Shown: one piece after another, positions 1-12,190 of the stretch
Layout of the letters: each line of letters starts with the position of its first letter
Numbering within the stretch: the first letter of the stretch is position 1
From: Cyclina sinensis
Taxonomy: Eukaryota > Mollusca > Bivalvia > Venerida > Veneridae
Direction of reading: 5' to 3'
DNA: 64,000 nt
Assembly (NCBI GenBank): GCA_012932295.1
Contig: JAAONU010000002.1
Coordinates: 19,561,770 to 19,625,769, forward strand
Translations under genes and position numbers: made by a program
The notes under the pieces: generated by a model
What the model was told of the DNA's origin: nothing
What the model saw: the letters and a program-made list of their open reading frames with translations, nothing else
The model's database searches: none

Positions 1-452
1 TGCTGTGCACCAAATATCTAAACTCTAGGCCTTGTGGTGTCTGACAAGAAGATTTTTAAGTTTTCCCTATATAAATCTATATAAAATCAACTGACCCCTA
101 TGGTGGGGTCAGTTTTGACCCCAGGGTCATAATTTGAACAAACATGGTAGAGGTCCACATGATGATGCTTCATACCAAATATCTAAGCTTCAGGCCTTGA
201 GGTTTTTGAGAAGATCCAACTTTTAAAATTGATTTTTAGCTCCAGTGAACCAGAAATGCAATGGACCAGAACCATTTGAACAATCTTGGTAGAGCTTCAT
301 GCCAGGAACATCCCAGGCAAGTTATATTAAACTTGGCCCATTGGTTTTCAGAGGAGATGTTGTTTGAGTGAAAAGTTGATGACGGACAGACGATGGACAA
401 AGACTGATCAGAAAAGCTCACCCTGAGCACTTTGTGCTCAGGTGAGCTAAAA
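1..452 (+). mobile_element. Right part of an A1 element
   Basis: A1 monomers (gaccccagggtcataatttgaacaa type), a GACGGACG-like spacer, then the right-end hairpin CACCCTGAGCAC/GTGCTCAGGTG and GAGCTAAAA. The left part lies outside the window. Confidence 0.85.
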
Positions 453-2895
453 TTGAAGAAAAGAAATGTTTGGCTTACTTCCCTATGCTATCAGAGAGGA
501 CAGCATTTGTATGAGGTTCAGACTGTAGTGTATATTTATCAAATGAGTAATTCTTTATTTAATAGAGCAATATGTATATTAATCCTCTCTAATAGAACAT
601 CTCCCTTCTTGTAAATACTATTAATTTTTTATGACAAGAGGGCCAATGGCCCTAAAGCGCTCACCTGGGTTTCAAAGATGAAAGAAATTTTTATGAATGT
701 AATGATGCATATCACAGAAATGGACCAATGTAATTTCAATGCCATAGCTCCAAAAACAAAAATCTGTCACAATACTACCATGTGACTGTGCCAATTTCGA
801 CCATGGAGCTTAAATTTGAACAAACTTGGAAGAGGTCTACTAGAGGAGGCTACACACCAAATATCTAACCTCTTCTGAGAAGATTTAAAAATTTTTTTCC
901 TATATAAATCTATGTAAAATCAAGTGACCCCCGGGTCCTGGCCAATATTGACCCTGGGGCAATCATCTGAACAAACTTGGTCAACGTCTACTAAAGGATC
1001 CTACATATCAAATATCTAAGCTCTAGGCCTTATGGTTTTAGAAAAGATTTTACAGAATTTTCCTTTCGGTTGTCATGGCAACCAGAGTTCTTCATGGAAT
1101 GGAATTCTGTGAAAACATTTGGTAGAGCTTCATGCAAGCAACATTTCTGATAAGTTTTGTTGAAATTGGCCCAGTGGTTTAGGAGAAGATGTTGTTTCAA
1201 AAAAAGTTTACGAAAGCACGCACGCATGGACATACTAACGACGGACTATATCTCTCATTTGACTACAAATGCAGCCCTGCACAATCTAGATTTAATATAG
1301 CAAGCTCTATGCCTTCTAGTGAAGAATTTCCAATTTTCATTTAAAAACAGTAAAGTAAGTCAGCAGCTCAAGGTCAAGGTCAGCCAAAGTCAAAGATAAA
1401 ATACCTAAATGCAAAACCAGTAAAGCAGGTCAGTAGGGCAAAATCAAGGTCAACCAAGGTCAAAGATAAAATCTGCATCCAAAGTTATCTTAATATCTCA
1501 AATTTCAAAGCTGTAGCTTAAAAAACAGAAAAAGTAGGTCATTAGGTCAAGCTCAAGGTCAAAAATAAAATCTGCATCAAAAGTTTTCTGAATATCTAAA
1601 GTTTCATAGTTGTAGCTTAAAAAGAACCAAAAAGATCCTATTTAGTCTATGTAAGATCAAATGACCCCCGGGTTGGGGCAATTTTTTACCCCAGGGCCAT
1701 AATTTGAACAATCTCAGTAGAGGTCAACTAGACAATGTATCATGCAAAATATCTTAGCCCTAACTTTTGCGGATTCAGACAAGAAGATTTTTGAAGTTTT
1801 TGCTATGTACATATAAGGAAAACCCCTGACCTCTGGGGTGGGGCCAATTTTGACCCCCGGAGGGCCATAATTTGACCACCTTTGGTAGAGGTAATGTTAC
1901 ATGCAAAAAATCTAAGCTCTATGCCTTATAGTTCTAGAGAAGAAGATTTTTGAAGATTCTACTATATATATCTGTGTACAAGAGGGCCATGATGGCCCTG
2001 TATCGCTCACCTGAGTATGACTGCTTTAAACAAAGTTGCTATGGACCTGGTTAATTGACCCCAGATGACCCATATTCGAACTTGACCTAGAAATTATTGA
2101 AACAATCTCTTTGACAAATTTCCAGGATATTTGGCCTGAAAAAGTAGCATCTAGAATGTTAACAAGGTTTCTCGATATTTAGGCTCTGTGACCTAGTTTT
2201 TGACCCCAGATAACCCATATCCAAGCTTGAGCTACAAATCATCAAAACAACCTATCTGACAAATTTCCAGGACATTTGGACTGAAAATGTAACATGTAGA
2301 GTGTTAAAAAGTTTTTTACATATTTGTATCATGTGACCTAGTTTTTGATCCCAGATGACCCATATCCAAATTAGAGCTAGAAATCATTGAAACAACCTTT
2401 CTGACAAATTTCAAGGACATTTGGACTAAAAATGTAACCTCTAGAGCTTTTACAAGGTTTTTCTACTTTCGGGCTCTGTGACCTAGTTTTTGACCCCAGA
2501 GAACCTATATTCAAAACTGAGCTAGAAATCATCCATAGAATCTTTCTGACAAATTTCCTGGTTATTTGGACTGAAAATGCTACCTTTAGAATATTAAAAA
2601 GGTTTTTCCATATTTGGACTCTGTGATCTAGTTTTTGACCCCAGATGACCCATCCTCGAACTTGATCTAGAAATCCTCAAGGCAATTTTTCTGACAAATT
2701 TCCAGATTATTTGGGCTGAAAATGTAACCTCTAGAGTGTTAACAAGATTTTTCTATTTTTGGGCTCTGTGACCTAGTTTTTGAACCCAGATGACCCATAT
2801 TTGAACTTGTGCTAGAGGTCTTTGAAGCAACCTTTTTGACAAATTTCCAGATTATTTGGGCTGAAAATGTACACTGCGAAAAATACACCAATATA

Positions 2896-3530
2896 CGGAA
2901 GTGTACGATCCCGTATATTTTAGATATACGGACATATACGGGACGTATTCGCATAATATACGGACATAATATACTAATCCGTATTCGGAACATCGGGTAT
3001 ACGGGAACTCCGTATATTTGTCACTACAAATACGGATTTCCGTATTCTTCCAATATACATGGATGTATATGTGTCCGTATATTTGTAATATACGCACAGT
3101 ACAAAACCCGTATTTCAACCATATACGGGTTATAACAACATATAGTTTACTAGAATACGGAGGATATACGGACTTGTATTTTTATAGAATACGGGAAAGC
3201 TTAAAATCGTACATGATGCATATAAGGGATAGAATACGGACTATATATACAAGAGATATACGACGAATATACGGAAATGTATTTTCATAGAATACGGAAA
3301 TGCTTTAAAGCGTATATGACACATATACGGGGCAAGAATACGGACTTTGTATACTGTAGATATACGTAGGAAATACGGAATTGTATTTTCAATGAATACA
3401 GGAAAGCTAAAATCCGTACATGACACCTATACGGACTTATTATATTACATGTACGGATCAAGAATAAGGACATGATATATTACATGATACGGGAACCAAA
3501 TATAGACTGATAATATACATGTACATGATG
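2896..3530. repeat. Left subterminal TATACGG/CCGTATA array of the CACTA-like element
   Basis: The heptamer-like motif TATACGG or its complement occurs dozens of times at irregular 15-40 bp spacing, in both orientations. Several overlapping open frames here are artefacts of the repeats. In CACTA elements such subterminal motifs are the binding sites of an element-encoded DNA-binding protein. Confidence 0.85.
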
Positions 3531-4104
3531 TGCAGGATAATTATAAGTAGTTACTATTCATTTCTAGAACGAACTAGTTAAGATCCTCATCGTATCTACT
3601 TGAAGCATACGAAAAAATATAGACCTGCAATGTCTGAGAGAACGGTAGGAACATACCTTTTTTAACTAGATATTCTGACAGTAAGTTTACTTAGGCGTAC
3701 ACGAGATATGCCATCAGCATGATAAAAAATAACTGAGAATTCAAATTAGTTCTGAATTTAATGAATAGTATTTTATAAACAAGTTTATCAATAAATGTAA
3801 TATGATCATAAAAGAGTAACAATCAATAATAAAACCAAGCATATTGCAATGATAAGAACATAACTGAAATCAATATTGAAGTTACGCAAACTATGACTAG
3901 TGAACCTTGGCTACTCAGAAACATATATATTCAAATTACAATAACATATGTAATATCAAAGATTTCTCAGCTCATTCCGTTGGTATTGTTTCATACGTTA
4001 TCGTTAATCAATAGAAATCCAAGTATCACTGTATATGTATGTACTCACGGGTCATTGTTTAGCTGTACTACATATAAATGAGAAATATTTTTAAAAATCT
4101 TATA
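3531..4104. other. Unassigned AT-rich interior of the CACTA-like element
   Basis: No frame with recognisable similarity, no repeat unit and no splice-bounded exon was seen. Confidence 0.5.
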
Positions 4105-5987
4105 ACAAGAGGGCCATGATGGCCCTGTATCGCTCACCTGAGTATGACTGCTTTAAACAAAGTTGCTATGGACCTGGTTATTTGACCCCAGATGGCCCAT
4201 ATTCAAACTTGACCTAGAAATTATTGAAACAATCTCTTTGACAAATTTCAAGGTTATTTGTACTGAAAATGTTATCTCTAGAGTGTTAACAAGATTTTTC
4301 CATATTTGGGCTCTATGACCTAGTTTTTGACCCCAGATTACCCATATCCAAACTTGAGCTACAAATCATCAAAACAACCTTCCTGACAAATTTCCAGGAC
4401 ATTTGGACTAAAAATGTAACCTCTAGAGGATAAACAAGGTTTTTCTACTTTCGGGCTCTGTGACCTAGTTTTTGACCCCAGAAAACCTATATTCAAAACT
4501 AAGCTAGAAATCATCGATAGAACCTTTCTGACAAATTTCCAGGTTATTTGGACTGAAAATGCTACCTTTAGAATGTTAACAAGGTTTTTCCATATTTGGA
4601 CTCTGTGACCTAGTTTATGACTCCAGATGACCCATATTCGAACTTGATCTAGAAATCCTCAAGGCAACTTTTCTGACAAATTTCCAGATTATTTGGGCTG
4701 AAAATGTAACCTCTAGAGTGTTAACAAGGTTTTTCCATATTTGGGCTCTGTGACCTAGTTTTTGACCCAAGATGACCCATACTCCAACTTGAGCTAGAAA
4801 TCATCAAGGAAACCTGTCTGACAAATTTCCAGGATATTTGGACTGAAAATGTAACCTCTGGAGTGTTAAAAAGTTTTTTACATATTTGAACCATGTGACC
4901 TAGTTTTTGATCCCAGATGACCCATATCCAAATCTGAGCTAGAAATCTTTGAAACAATCTTTCTGACAAATTTCAAGGACATTTGGACTAAAAATGTAAC
5001 CTCTAGAGGATTAACAAGGTTTTTCTACTTTCGGGCTCTGTGACCTAGTTTTTGACCCCAGAAAACCTATATTCAAAACTAAGCTAGAAATCATCGATAG
5101 AACCTTTCTGACAAATTTCCAGGTTATTTGGACTGAAAATGCTACCTTTAGAATGTTAACAAGGTTTTTCCATATTTGGACTCTGTGACCTAGTTTGTGA
5201 CTCCAGATGACCCATATTCGAACTTGATCTAGAAATCCTCAAGGCAACTTTTCTGACAAATTTCCAGATTATTTGGGCTGAAAATGTAACCTCTAGAGTG
5301 TTAACAAGGTTTTTCCATATTTGGGCTCTGTGACCTAGTTTTTGACCCCAGATGACCCATATTTGAACTTGACCTAGAAATTGTCAAAGCAACCTTTCTG
5401 ACAAATTTCCAGATTATTTGGGCTGAAAATGTAACCTCTAGAGTGTTAACAAGGTTTTTCCATATTTGGGCTCTGTGACCTAGTTTTTGACCCCAGATGA
5501 CCCATATTTGAACTTGACCTAGAAATTGTCAAAACAACCTTTTTGACAAAATTCCAGATTATTTGGGCTGAAAATGTAACCTCTAGAGTGTTAACAAGAT
5601 TTTTCTATTTTTGGGCTCCGTGACCTAGTTTTTGAACCCAGATTACCCATATTTGAACTTGAGCTAGAAATCATCAATTGAACCTTTCTGACAAATCTCC
5701 AGGATATTTGGACTGAAAAAGTAGCCTCTAGAGTGTTAACAAGGTTTTTCTATATTTGGGCTCTGTGACCTAGTTTTCCAACCCTGATAACCCATGTTCG
5801 AACTCGTCCGAGATATCAATGAGACAAACATCCCGTGCAAGTTTCATGACAATTGAGGCAAAAATGTGACCACTAGAGTGTTAACGAACTAATTGTGGAC
5901 GGACGGACGGACGGACGGACGGACGGACGACGGACAAAAGGTGATCAGAAAAGCTCACTCTGTCACTACGTGACAAGGTGAGCTAAA
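4105..5987 (+). mobile_element. Complete A2-type element inside the CACTA-like transposon
   Basis: The left end is ACAAG plus the palindrome AGGGCCATGATGGCCCT, then CGCTCACCTGAG. The right end has a hairpin around CACTACGTG and finishes GTGAGCTAAAA. The interior is a strict 145-bp tandem array (TGACCTAG at 4315, 4461, 4606, 4751, 4896, 5041, 5186, 5331, 5476, 5621, 5766), then a spacer and an ACGG simple repeat (5894-5934). A block of about four monomers is duplicated (about 4390-4755 versus 4970-5335, offset 580). Confidence 0.88.
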
Positions 5988-6146
5988 AACTATGTGGAAG
6001 TGTCATTTTTACTTGCTACGATCACAGCTTATATATAAGACCCAGTTTCAAGTGCACAGATAAACATACTTAATTATTGGTTTATTGTGAGTTATTTCAC
6101 TGTTTTCTAACACGGACATACATTTACAACATGCATTTCATAAAGT

Positions 6147-6169
6147 TTTATTCTTTTTGTTCTTTTATT
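6147..6169 (-). terminator. Two AATAAA poly(A) signals
   Basis: The minus strand has AATAAA at 6169-6164 (overlapping the stop codon) and at 6152-6147, just after the small exon. They support a minus-strand transcript end in this region. Confidence 0.5.
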
Positions 6170-6267
6170 CTGCTTCATTGTCTTTTGGCTGTGACTTTTT
6201 CTGGGACTCGTGCAAGACTCGCATCTGCTCCTTCAGCTCTGCAATGGCATCATGAAGGTCCATTTTT
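6165..6267 (-). CDS. Possible terminal coding exon of a transposon-borne small gene
   Basis: On the minus strand the acceptor ttttgtattttcag is followed by a short open frame, K-MDLHDAIAELKEQMRVLH, ending ...KDNEAE and a TAA at 6165-6167. The peptide is charged and amphipathic, with a helix or short coiled coil likely. Two AATAAA signals overlap or follow the stop, so this reads as a genuine 3'-terminal exon. Its phase accepts the ATG-AG left by the donor at 8731, which would give a protein of about 35 residues. Alternatively it is the last exon of a longer gene whose other exons I missed. The family is not recognised. It lies within the CACTA-like element, antisense to the A copy at 4105-5987. 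Confidence 0.45.
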
Positions 6268-7814
6268 CTGAAAATACAAAATGATAGTAATTATTTTGTA
6301 TTTTGATTAATTTTCAATTATTACTTTTAAACATTTACTGTCTGTATTTGATCGCTTTTGCATACAAAATTGTATTACCTATTTTGAAATTGGTATTGTC
6401 ATGGAAAGATGCTGGAATGATTAAGAGTTGTATATTTCATCAATTAATTACTCTCATTCTTACTATTGTTTGTTTGTTGTTTGTTTGTTTTGTTAAGGAA
6501 CTAGGAACAGGATGTTACACATTTTACAATTTCATTACCAGTGCGTCTTATATAATCATATTTTGTCTTTAATTAATAAAATCTTTAATTTTCTTAATTT
6601 TGATTTCGATCATGAAAAAATCGCTAATCTGTGGTTACTTATCTAATTGCCGACATTTGTGAATGTTTAACCAAATAATCAATTATCTATCAGGGCTTAT
6701 TCACATAATTATTCAGTCTCACTTATCTCTTAATATGCAAAAGATTTACTGAAATGTCGGTAACATGATTTTATATAGTAAAAACAGGGAAAAATTGGTA
6801 ACAATAAAAATACTGTATGTACCCATAAAGGTGATAAAGTAGGTGTGAAAAGGCATGTTTGGGTATACTGCTGATCATAGAAAGGTGCTAACGACACGTG
6901 TCGGTCGTTAAATAGGTTATAAATTCGTCTCAGCAAGTAATTAAATAATTAGTGTTTGTCATGCAGTTATCATTATAAAAATTATTATAACTGATTCTCA
7001 AATTTTATAATCATAGTTACTTTTTCGCACTTAAAATGACGCCGAAGGAAGTAATGTATTCAATGATTACGGCTTGATCTTTGATTTAAATCGGTTTATG
7101 ATCTAATAACGGCAATGTATTAAAATGAAAACACATTTAAAATATATAAAACTTTTACAATATACCGCAACACATCAATACTCGAGACATCACTTATTAA
7201 TATATTTTTATATACAACTATATATTTATAGAAATTGCACAAATACACCAATTAATATCGGTCATCAAAGCGGCTTTCACACCAACTTTCTCAACTGTAT
7301 AAAATTATCAACAATATTCTTTAGGTACCGATTTCTCTCGGTTTTTTTTTTTACTATATAAAATCGTGTTACCAATAATGAAAGACAATTGCCGTCATAA
7401 AAAAGCGATAATTTGATTATTTTGGTATTCAAGAGAGAAAGTTTTGTTTTTATTCTTCTTTTCGTTTAAATTTATCATTTGATATAAATCTAATGACCAG
7501 CAGTACTCTTATCATCATATTCTGTTTAAAAATAATAGAATTCAATTCAAAACATAAAAGAGTAATCTTGTTTCAAAAAATAAAATCAATTTCTAATTTT
7601 CATATTTAAAGATCATGTACGTATACGTTCCAGACAAATGTATTATTTTTTCACGAATACATGGTGGATTTCGACGTTGATTCAAGGTTAGTAAGTGAAA
7701 TGTTCTTGAATGCCAAAGTAAATCAAAACAATCATCCAATTAACGCTCATCTCTATTAAAAACTATTTTATAACAGAAGCATTCGCAGTATAACAATAGT
7801 TTCAGTTTATTGGC
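6268..7814. other. Unassigned AT-rich interior, possible intron
   Basis: Open frames at 6303-6572 and 7125-7361 are hydrophobic or low-complexity shadows of AT-rich DNA. No domain was recognised. Confidence 0.5.
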
Positions 7815-8490
7815 AATCAGCAGCACGACAACAACAACAACACACTTTATTAGCAAATCGACATAACACATGATGATGTCTTTGGCTAATGCATAGTGAA
7901 CCATTTTTACAAATATAGTTCATGCGCAACACACACATATAAACAAAAAGTTAGATATGGTATCCATTAACATGTAATTTGAGTTAATAATGGGAATGTA
8001 ATAAACGAAATATATGTTTATTAAATAGTGTTCTTATACGATACGCTTTTGTCAAAAGTTTACAAATTCCTTAAATGTTTTTCTTCTTTTTCGATAACAT
8101 AAGATTTGTGAATTTTCTAAGATCGGGCCATGCAAATTTTGGGAGGTAGGTATCTCGAATAAGCAATACATTTGCCTTTGGCCATTTACACACACACACA
8201 CACAATAAACAAAACTAATAGCAAAGACAATCAATTAAAGTACAAGTATACAGATAATAAAAAAAACATTACAAAATCTTTTTACTTTGCGATGACGTTA
8301 ATGCATTGAACTTTTGTATAGTAGATCATGAACATTGACCTAAGTGTTTGGATCTTATACGGCTGTATCCTGAGCAACATAATATAAAATTATCTTCTAA
8401 TTCTACTGTTTCTTGATTACATACCTTACACAATCTTTTATCTCTTTCTACATTATTATACCTTCCTAATTCTATCTCTTAGGTATGTGA
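7815..8490 (-). mobile_element. 5'-truncated LINE insertion (ORF2 tail plus 3' UTR)
   Basis: After the ORF2 stop the minus strand runs through an AT-rich 3' UTR with a (TG)n run. It ends near 7831 with gctaataaag and a TTG microsatellite tail, as many mollusc LINEs do. Target duplications were not resolved. Confidence 0.55.
8326..8478 (-). pseudogene. C-terminal fragment of a non-LTR retrotransposon ORF2
   Basis: The frame reads EIELGRYNNVERDKRLCKVC, continues with about ten acidic and polar residues, then FILCCSGYSRIRS and stops at TGA 8326-8328. The pattern G-R-Y, R-L-C-x-x-C, E-D-x-F-x-L-x-C is the cysteine-containing tail that follows reverse transcriptase in many non-LTR (CR1/Jockey-like) elements. 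Upstream the frame is shifted at a decayed S-H-Y-L-E-type start, and no reverse transcriptase domain is present, so this is a 5'-truncated, dead insertion. It lies inside the proposed intron of the CACTA-borne gene, in the same orientation. Confidence 0.7.
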
Positions 8491-8730
8491 ACATAATGAA
8501 GCTTGTCATTTGAATACATCTAAATATTTTTCAAAACAAAATTCAGTTTAATATCTGCAAAAGGAATTTAATTTTGACGTTGAACAACAATTTACCAAAC
8601 TTACACCCGTTTAAAAACAGAAGCATACAAAAATCACCATAAGCGATTCCTTGCAGGGCATGATCAAGCATTTGATTCCAAGCATGAGTTCAGTAAAACT
8701 GAAAAGTATTATACAAAAACTTTGACTTAC

Positions 8731-8735
8731 CTCAT
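8731..8735 (-). CDS. Possible first coding exon (ATGAG|GTAAGT) of the same small gene
   Basis: On the minus strand the sequence reads AAAATGAG followed by a perfect donor GTAAGTC. If the upstream CCAAT/E2F region is the promoter, the exon would be mostly 5' UTR with a start codon five bases before the splice site. Joined to 6267 it stays in frame (M-R-K-M-D-L-H). The intron would be about 2.46 kb and contains the LINE fragment. The logic is splice-site based; no transcript evidence is available. Confidence 0.35.
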
Positions 8736-8810
8736 TTTACTTTCAAAACGACGAAGTCTTCGATAAAAGGAAATTTTTGAGATATGAATTGCTGAAATCT
8801 GCTTCTTCCA

Positions 8811-8950
8811 TTTCGCGCCCAAAGAAATGATTGGATAGGTGAACACAAGCTATACTTGATTGGTGCAATCTGATCACATGAAATAAACCCACGCTTCCTT
8901 TGATTGGTGGGATTGATCACATGGAATAAACCCACGCTACCTTTGATTGG
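8811..8950 (-). promoter_or_regulatory. Four CCAAT boxes and a palindromic E2F-like site
   Basis: On the minus strand CCAAT occurs at 8946-8950, 8903-8907, 8859-8863 and 8830-8834 (spacings 43, 44 and 29 bp). A perfect E2F-type palindrome TTTGGGCGCGAAA lies at 8823-8811, about 80 bp before the ATGAG donor. Multiple NF-Y boxes at about this spacing plus an E2F site are typical of cell-cycle promoters. Part of the CCAAT series lies in a 43-44 bp tandem duplication (about 8858-8965). Confidence 0.6.
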
Positions 8951-9253
8951 GGCGATCTGGTCACATGGTATGTGCCTTGTTACACTGACTGGTACAGTAT
9001 ATTTCTCTTTCTCGTCTTGGGGAAATAATTTTTTATAATAATAAATTAAACTTGATGAATATGGTTTTCTTGGTTGGTGTTGTCGCATAAATACCCTGGT
9101 ATCTCGATCCACCTGCGCAAAAATATTTATCTTGTAGGGCTAGTCTTGAGAAAAAAAATCGTATCATTGCAAATAATAAAATAAAAAACGAAGACTTTAA
9201 ACACCTCTGACTTTGTTTGATGCCTTAATTATGATAATAACTGAGTGAACCTC

Positions 9254-9280
9254 TTTCAAGGTCACGTGACTGTCCGCCAT
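9254..9280. promoter_or_regulatory. CLEAR-type E-box overlapping a TCAAGGTCA half-site
   Basis: GTCACGTGAC, a perfect 10-bp E-box palindrome, lies at 9261-9270. It overlaps TCAAGGTCA (extended nuclear-receptor half-site) and is followed by GTCCGCCATT, which resembles a YY1 site. It lies about 300 bp upstream of the CCAAT cluster. Confidence 0.4.
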
Positions 9281-11359
9281 TAAAAGGCTGCTTAACTTTG
9301 CTGTGATGTCTAAGTCTCGTAAAACATGGTATAACTTTAGCACATTTCAAGGTGACATGCTGTCTTTTAACGCGAGAATTTTGTGACAGCATTTTATTGT
9401 ATTATTATTACTTTTCTGTATGTTTTATTCCTGACTTGAACATATTATTAACTTGAATTATTAAAAACATGAAAGACGGTGAATAAAGACCATCGACCGT
9501 TCAAAATAATAGATTTAGTTGTGTAAAACACATATAACTGTTCCTTTTCAAAAGTTGAAAATATGATTTCAATTATTTGAACACCTCTGAAAGTTTACAA
9601 AATGGACAAAATGACGAAATTAAACATTTCACTCATCAACCGCATGTTGATTTAGAATGTTAACTAAAACTTGTTTTATTCTATGATACAGTTTCAAACA
9701 ATACTTGACAATAAAAGTGCATTATTTAGCGCTTCTATTATTATCACACTCTTTTGTCTTTCGCGGTGTCCTGTGGTGAAGGGATGTAGTTACGTAATAT
9801 GGGGGGTGACATACTGGCTTTGTTTTGATAAGTCACCGTTAATTGTCATTGTCGGTGTTCCTTGATCAGTCACAGTAAAACACTTTAGTTAACAAATTTT
9901 GCTCTTGAGGAAATGCCTGAAGGCTATAACACATGGTCTTCAATTGTTCCTGGTTGTTATATAAAATTTAGTATCTACTGCTGAATGGACCTATTCTCTA
10001 ATATTTATTTCTTGCATTTCGGATTTTTGTGTGTGCAAAATATTGATATGTACAGCATTCGAGTTTATGTATGCAGAAAAAAATAATAGCTTCAATGCAC
10101 ACGTTTGTAAGAAATTGATCTTACAAATAATTCGTTTGCTTTCTTTTTTCTTATTTCTAATATTATTGTTGGTATATTTAATGTACTACGCAAAACAAAA
10201 TAATTATGACATCCATGTAACTGTACCCTTTTATTCAGATTTCTTTTAAAGATAGAAACATGTACTTCTTAAAAGCAGTTTTTTCGTGAAATTTTGATAA
10301 AATAAAAAAATAATCTACCGGGGAATACAACAAGAGCTTAATTTAACAGTTCATCAGATTGAGATGTTATCTATGATTCGTCTAGGTAAATTGTAACTGT
10401 AAATTGATTATTCGTTCTATATGTTAACTGATATTTGATATCTCATAACAAACAAAACTTTTTGTTTATTGTTAAAACATACAGCAAATAGTTTACACTA
10501 GTTTAATGTTATGAAGCTGTTTAACTTTCTGAAGCAAAATCTTAAATGTTGTATTACTGGCTTAAATTTCTTTGCTGTTTATAAGTTATCACGCTTCATT
10601 ATAGGTGAAAAAAGATGTCTAACCAAAAACATGACAGTTTAGATCTGCATGTGCGATGTAATCAATGCAAAGGCAAACTAATTATTTCAACAGAATGTCT
10701 TTTTAAGAATAATTGAACCTGCTACTTTTTGTTTAATTTTTAAAAGTCATTATGATTTAATTTTCCTTCAAAAAGACAGAAGCACAAGCAGACCTAAGAC
10801 AAAAGAGCACATTTTAAGTGTAAATAATATCACCATAGAATACATCCTTTAAATCGCAATATTGTTTTAAGAAAAAGCACATCACTGTTACGCAATATTA
10901 GATCAGCCAGCAAAGAAAATTTTTAACGAGAGGCACGGTATGATTAAATTTAGTTAAAAACTTGAAAACCCTGCTGTGAACTATGATCCATATCCGGCTT
11001 TAATAATCCAATACTGCAATTTGGTTAAGACAATAAAGCACATCACTGATCATCTTGTAGATAAAAATTAGAAAATAGACACGGGCAGCTTAATTAAAGT
11101 TAAGTCGGTTTCATTTTAATTTCGTTTTCAAGTTTGAGACGCCTGCATTGGATTATGTTCTATATCCGGCATAAAATCAAGAGTGGAATTTAGTTTTGAC
11201 AGAACGCCGCCTCCCCCCCAGGCCAAAAAAAAAAGAAGAAAGAAAAAAAAGAAAACCATTATTCATTATTACAAAAAGAAAACATTTTGCTATATAAAGA
11301 TCCTTAGTTTCAACTAGTAATTATAACTCTATATAACTATAACTGTGTAACTATGACCG
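9281..11359. other. Unassigned AT-rich interior of the CACTA-like element
   Basis: Only short open frames without recognisable domains, and a purine-rich run at 11225-11260. No exon could be defended. Confidence 0.5.
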
Positions 11360-12190
11360 ATATTATCTTCGTATTTTCAAATATACGGAATGCTGTATTC
11401 GAGTAATATACGGACTTGCAAGCATACTCCCGTATTTCAGGAATATACTGAATAGTATTTCAAGTTTCTCTTATAAGTAAATATACAGAAACCCTTATTT
11501 GGGCAGTATACTGACTTGATTTGATATGCCCGTCTTATTCAATTATAATTTAAATAATCAAATAATTGTTATAATAATCATTACTTTTCCAGTTTACAGA
11601 TACATTTTTTATTTGTTGACTTCTCAATCAGTAGTTTTCTAGAGATGTTCCTTCTCGAAAATAATGACCTCCGAACCATTTTACATGTTTCCAAAATTTT
11701 AAGCATACGGAATGCCGCATTCGAGAAAAATTTGGAAAAAAATATCGTGTTTTAGACACATAATAGGTTCCATTATTTACAAATTTATAGAACACCAGAT
11801 TTGAGCAGTATACTGACACCCGTATTTCAGTATAGACGAAAAGTACATTGATTCTTGTTTTCTTAACTTTCAAATAAAGGGAGATATGTAGTTTAGCAGT
11901 ATACGACTGTTCATGAATATGCAGTCTTTTTAGATTCACGTATTTGTAAGAATACGGGATGTCGTATTTTAGTAATATACGGACTTATTATGACGTTCCC
12001 GCATTTTAGAAAAATACGGACACCGTATATCTAGTTTTCCGTATTTTGTAAGTATACGGAACACCGTATTTTGGTCATATACGGATTTGCTGGATATACG
12101 GCACCGTACACCTCCGTATTTTATGTTTTCCGTATTTTTACCCGTATATTAATGATATACGGAATTCCGTACACTCCCGTATATCCACAT
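11360..12190. repeat. Right subterminal TATACGG/CCGTATA array of the CACTA-like element
   Basis: Same motif family as the left array. It is sparse and decayed from 11360 to about 11900 and dense from 11940 to 12190. It is longer than the left array, an asymmetry common in transposons with bound subterminal repeats. Confidence 0.8.

Noticed and set aside
1..452. Short frames such as 236-430 recurring at 49273-49500 and 60383-60574
   Set aside because: The same frame recurs because the A1 element's right part is repeated; premature stops differ between copies, so no conserved protein.
2739..3473. Overlapping open frames with Y/I/R-rich peptides
   Set aside because: They are translations of the CCGTATA repeat on both strands, with no domain or start context.
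8732..9112. 126-codon minus-strand frame
   Set aside because: It runs through the CCAAT minisatellite (its peptide repeats CDQIAPIK for that reason) and ends in TGA overlapping the ATGAG donor. Better read as promoter and 5' leader.
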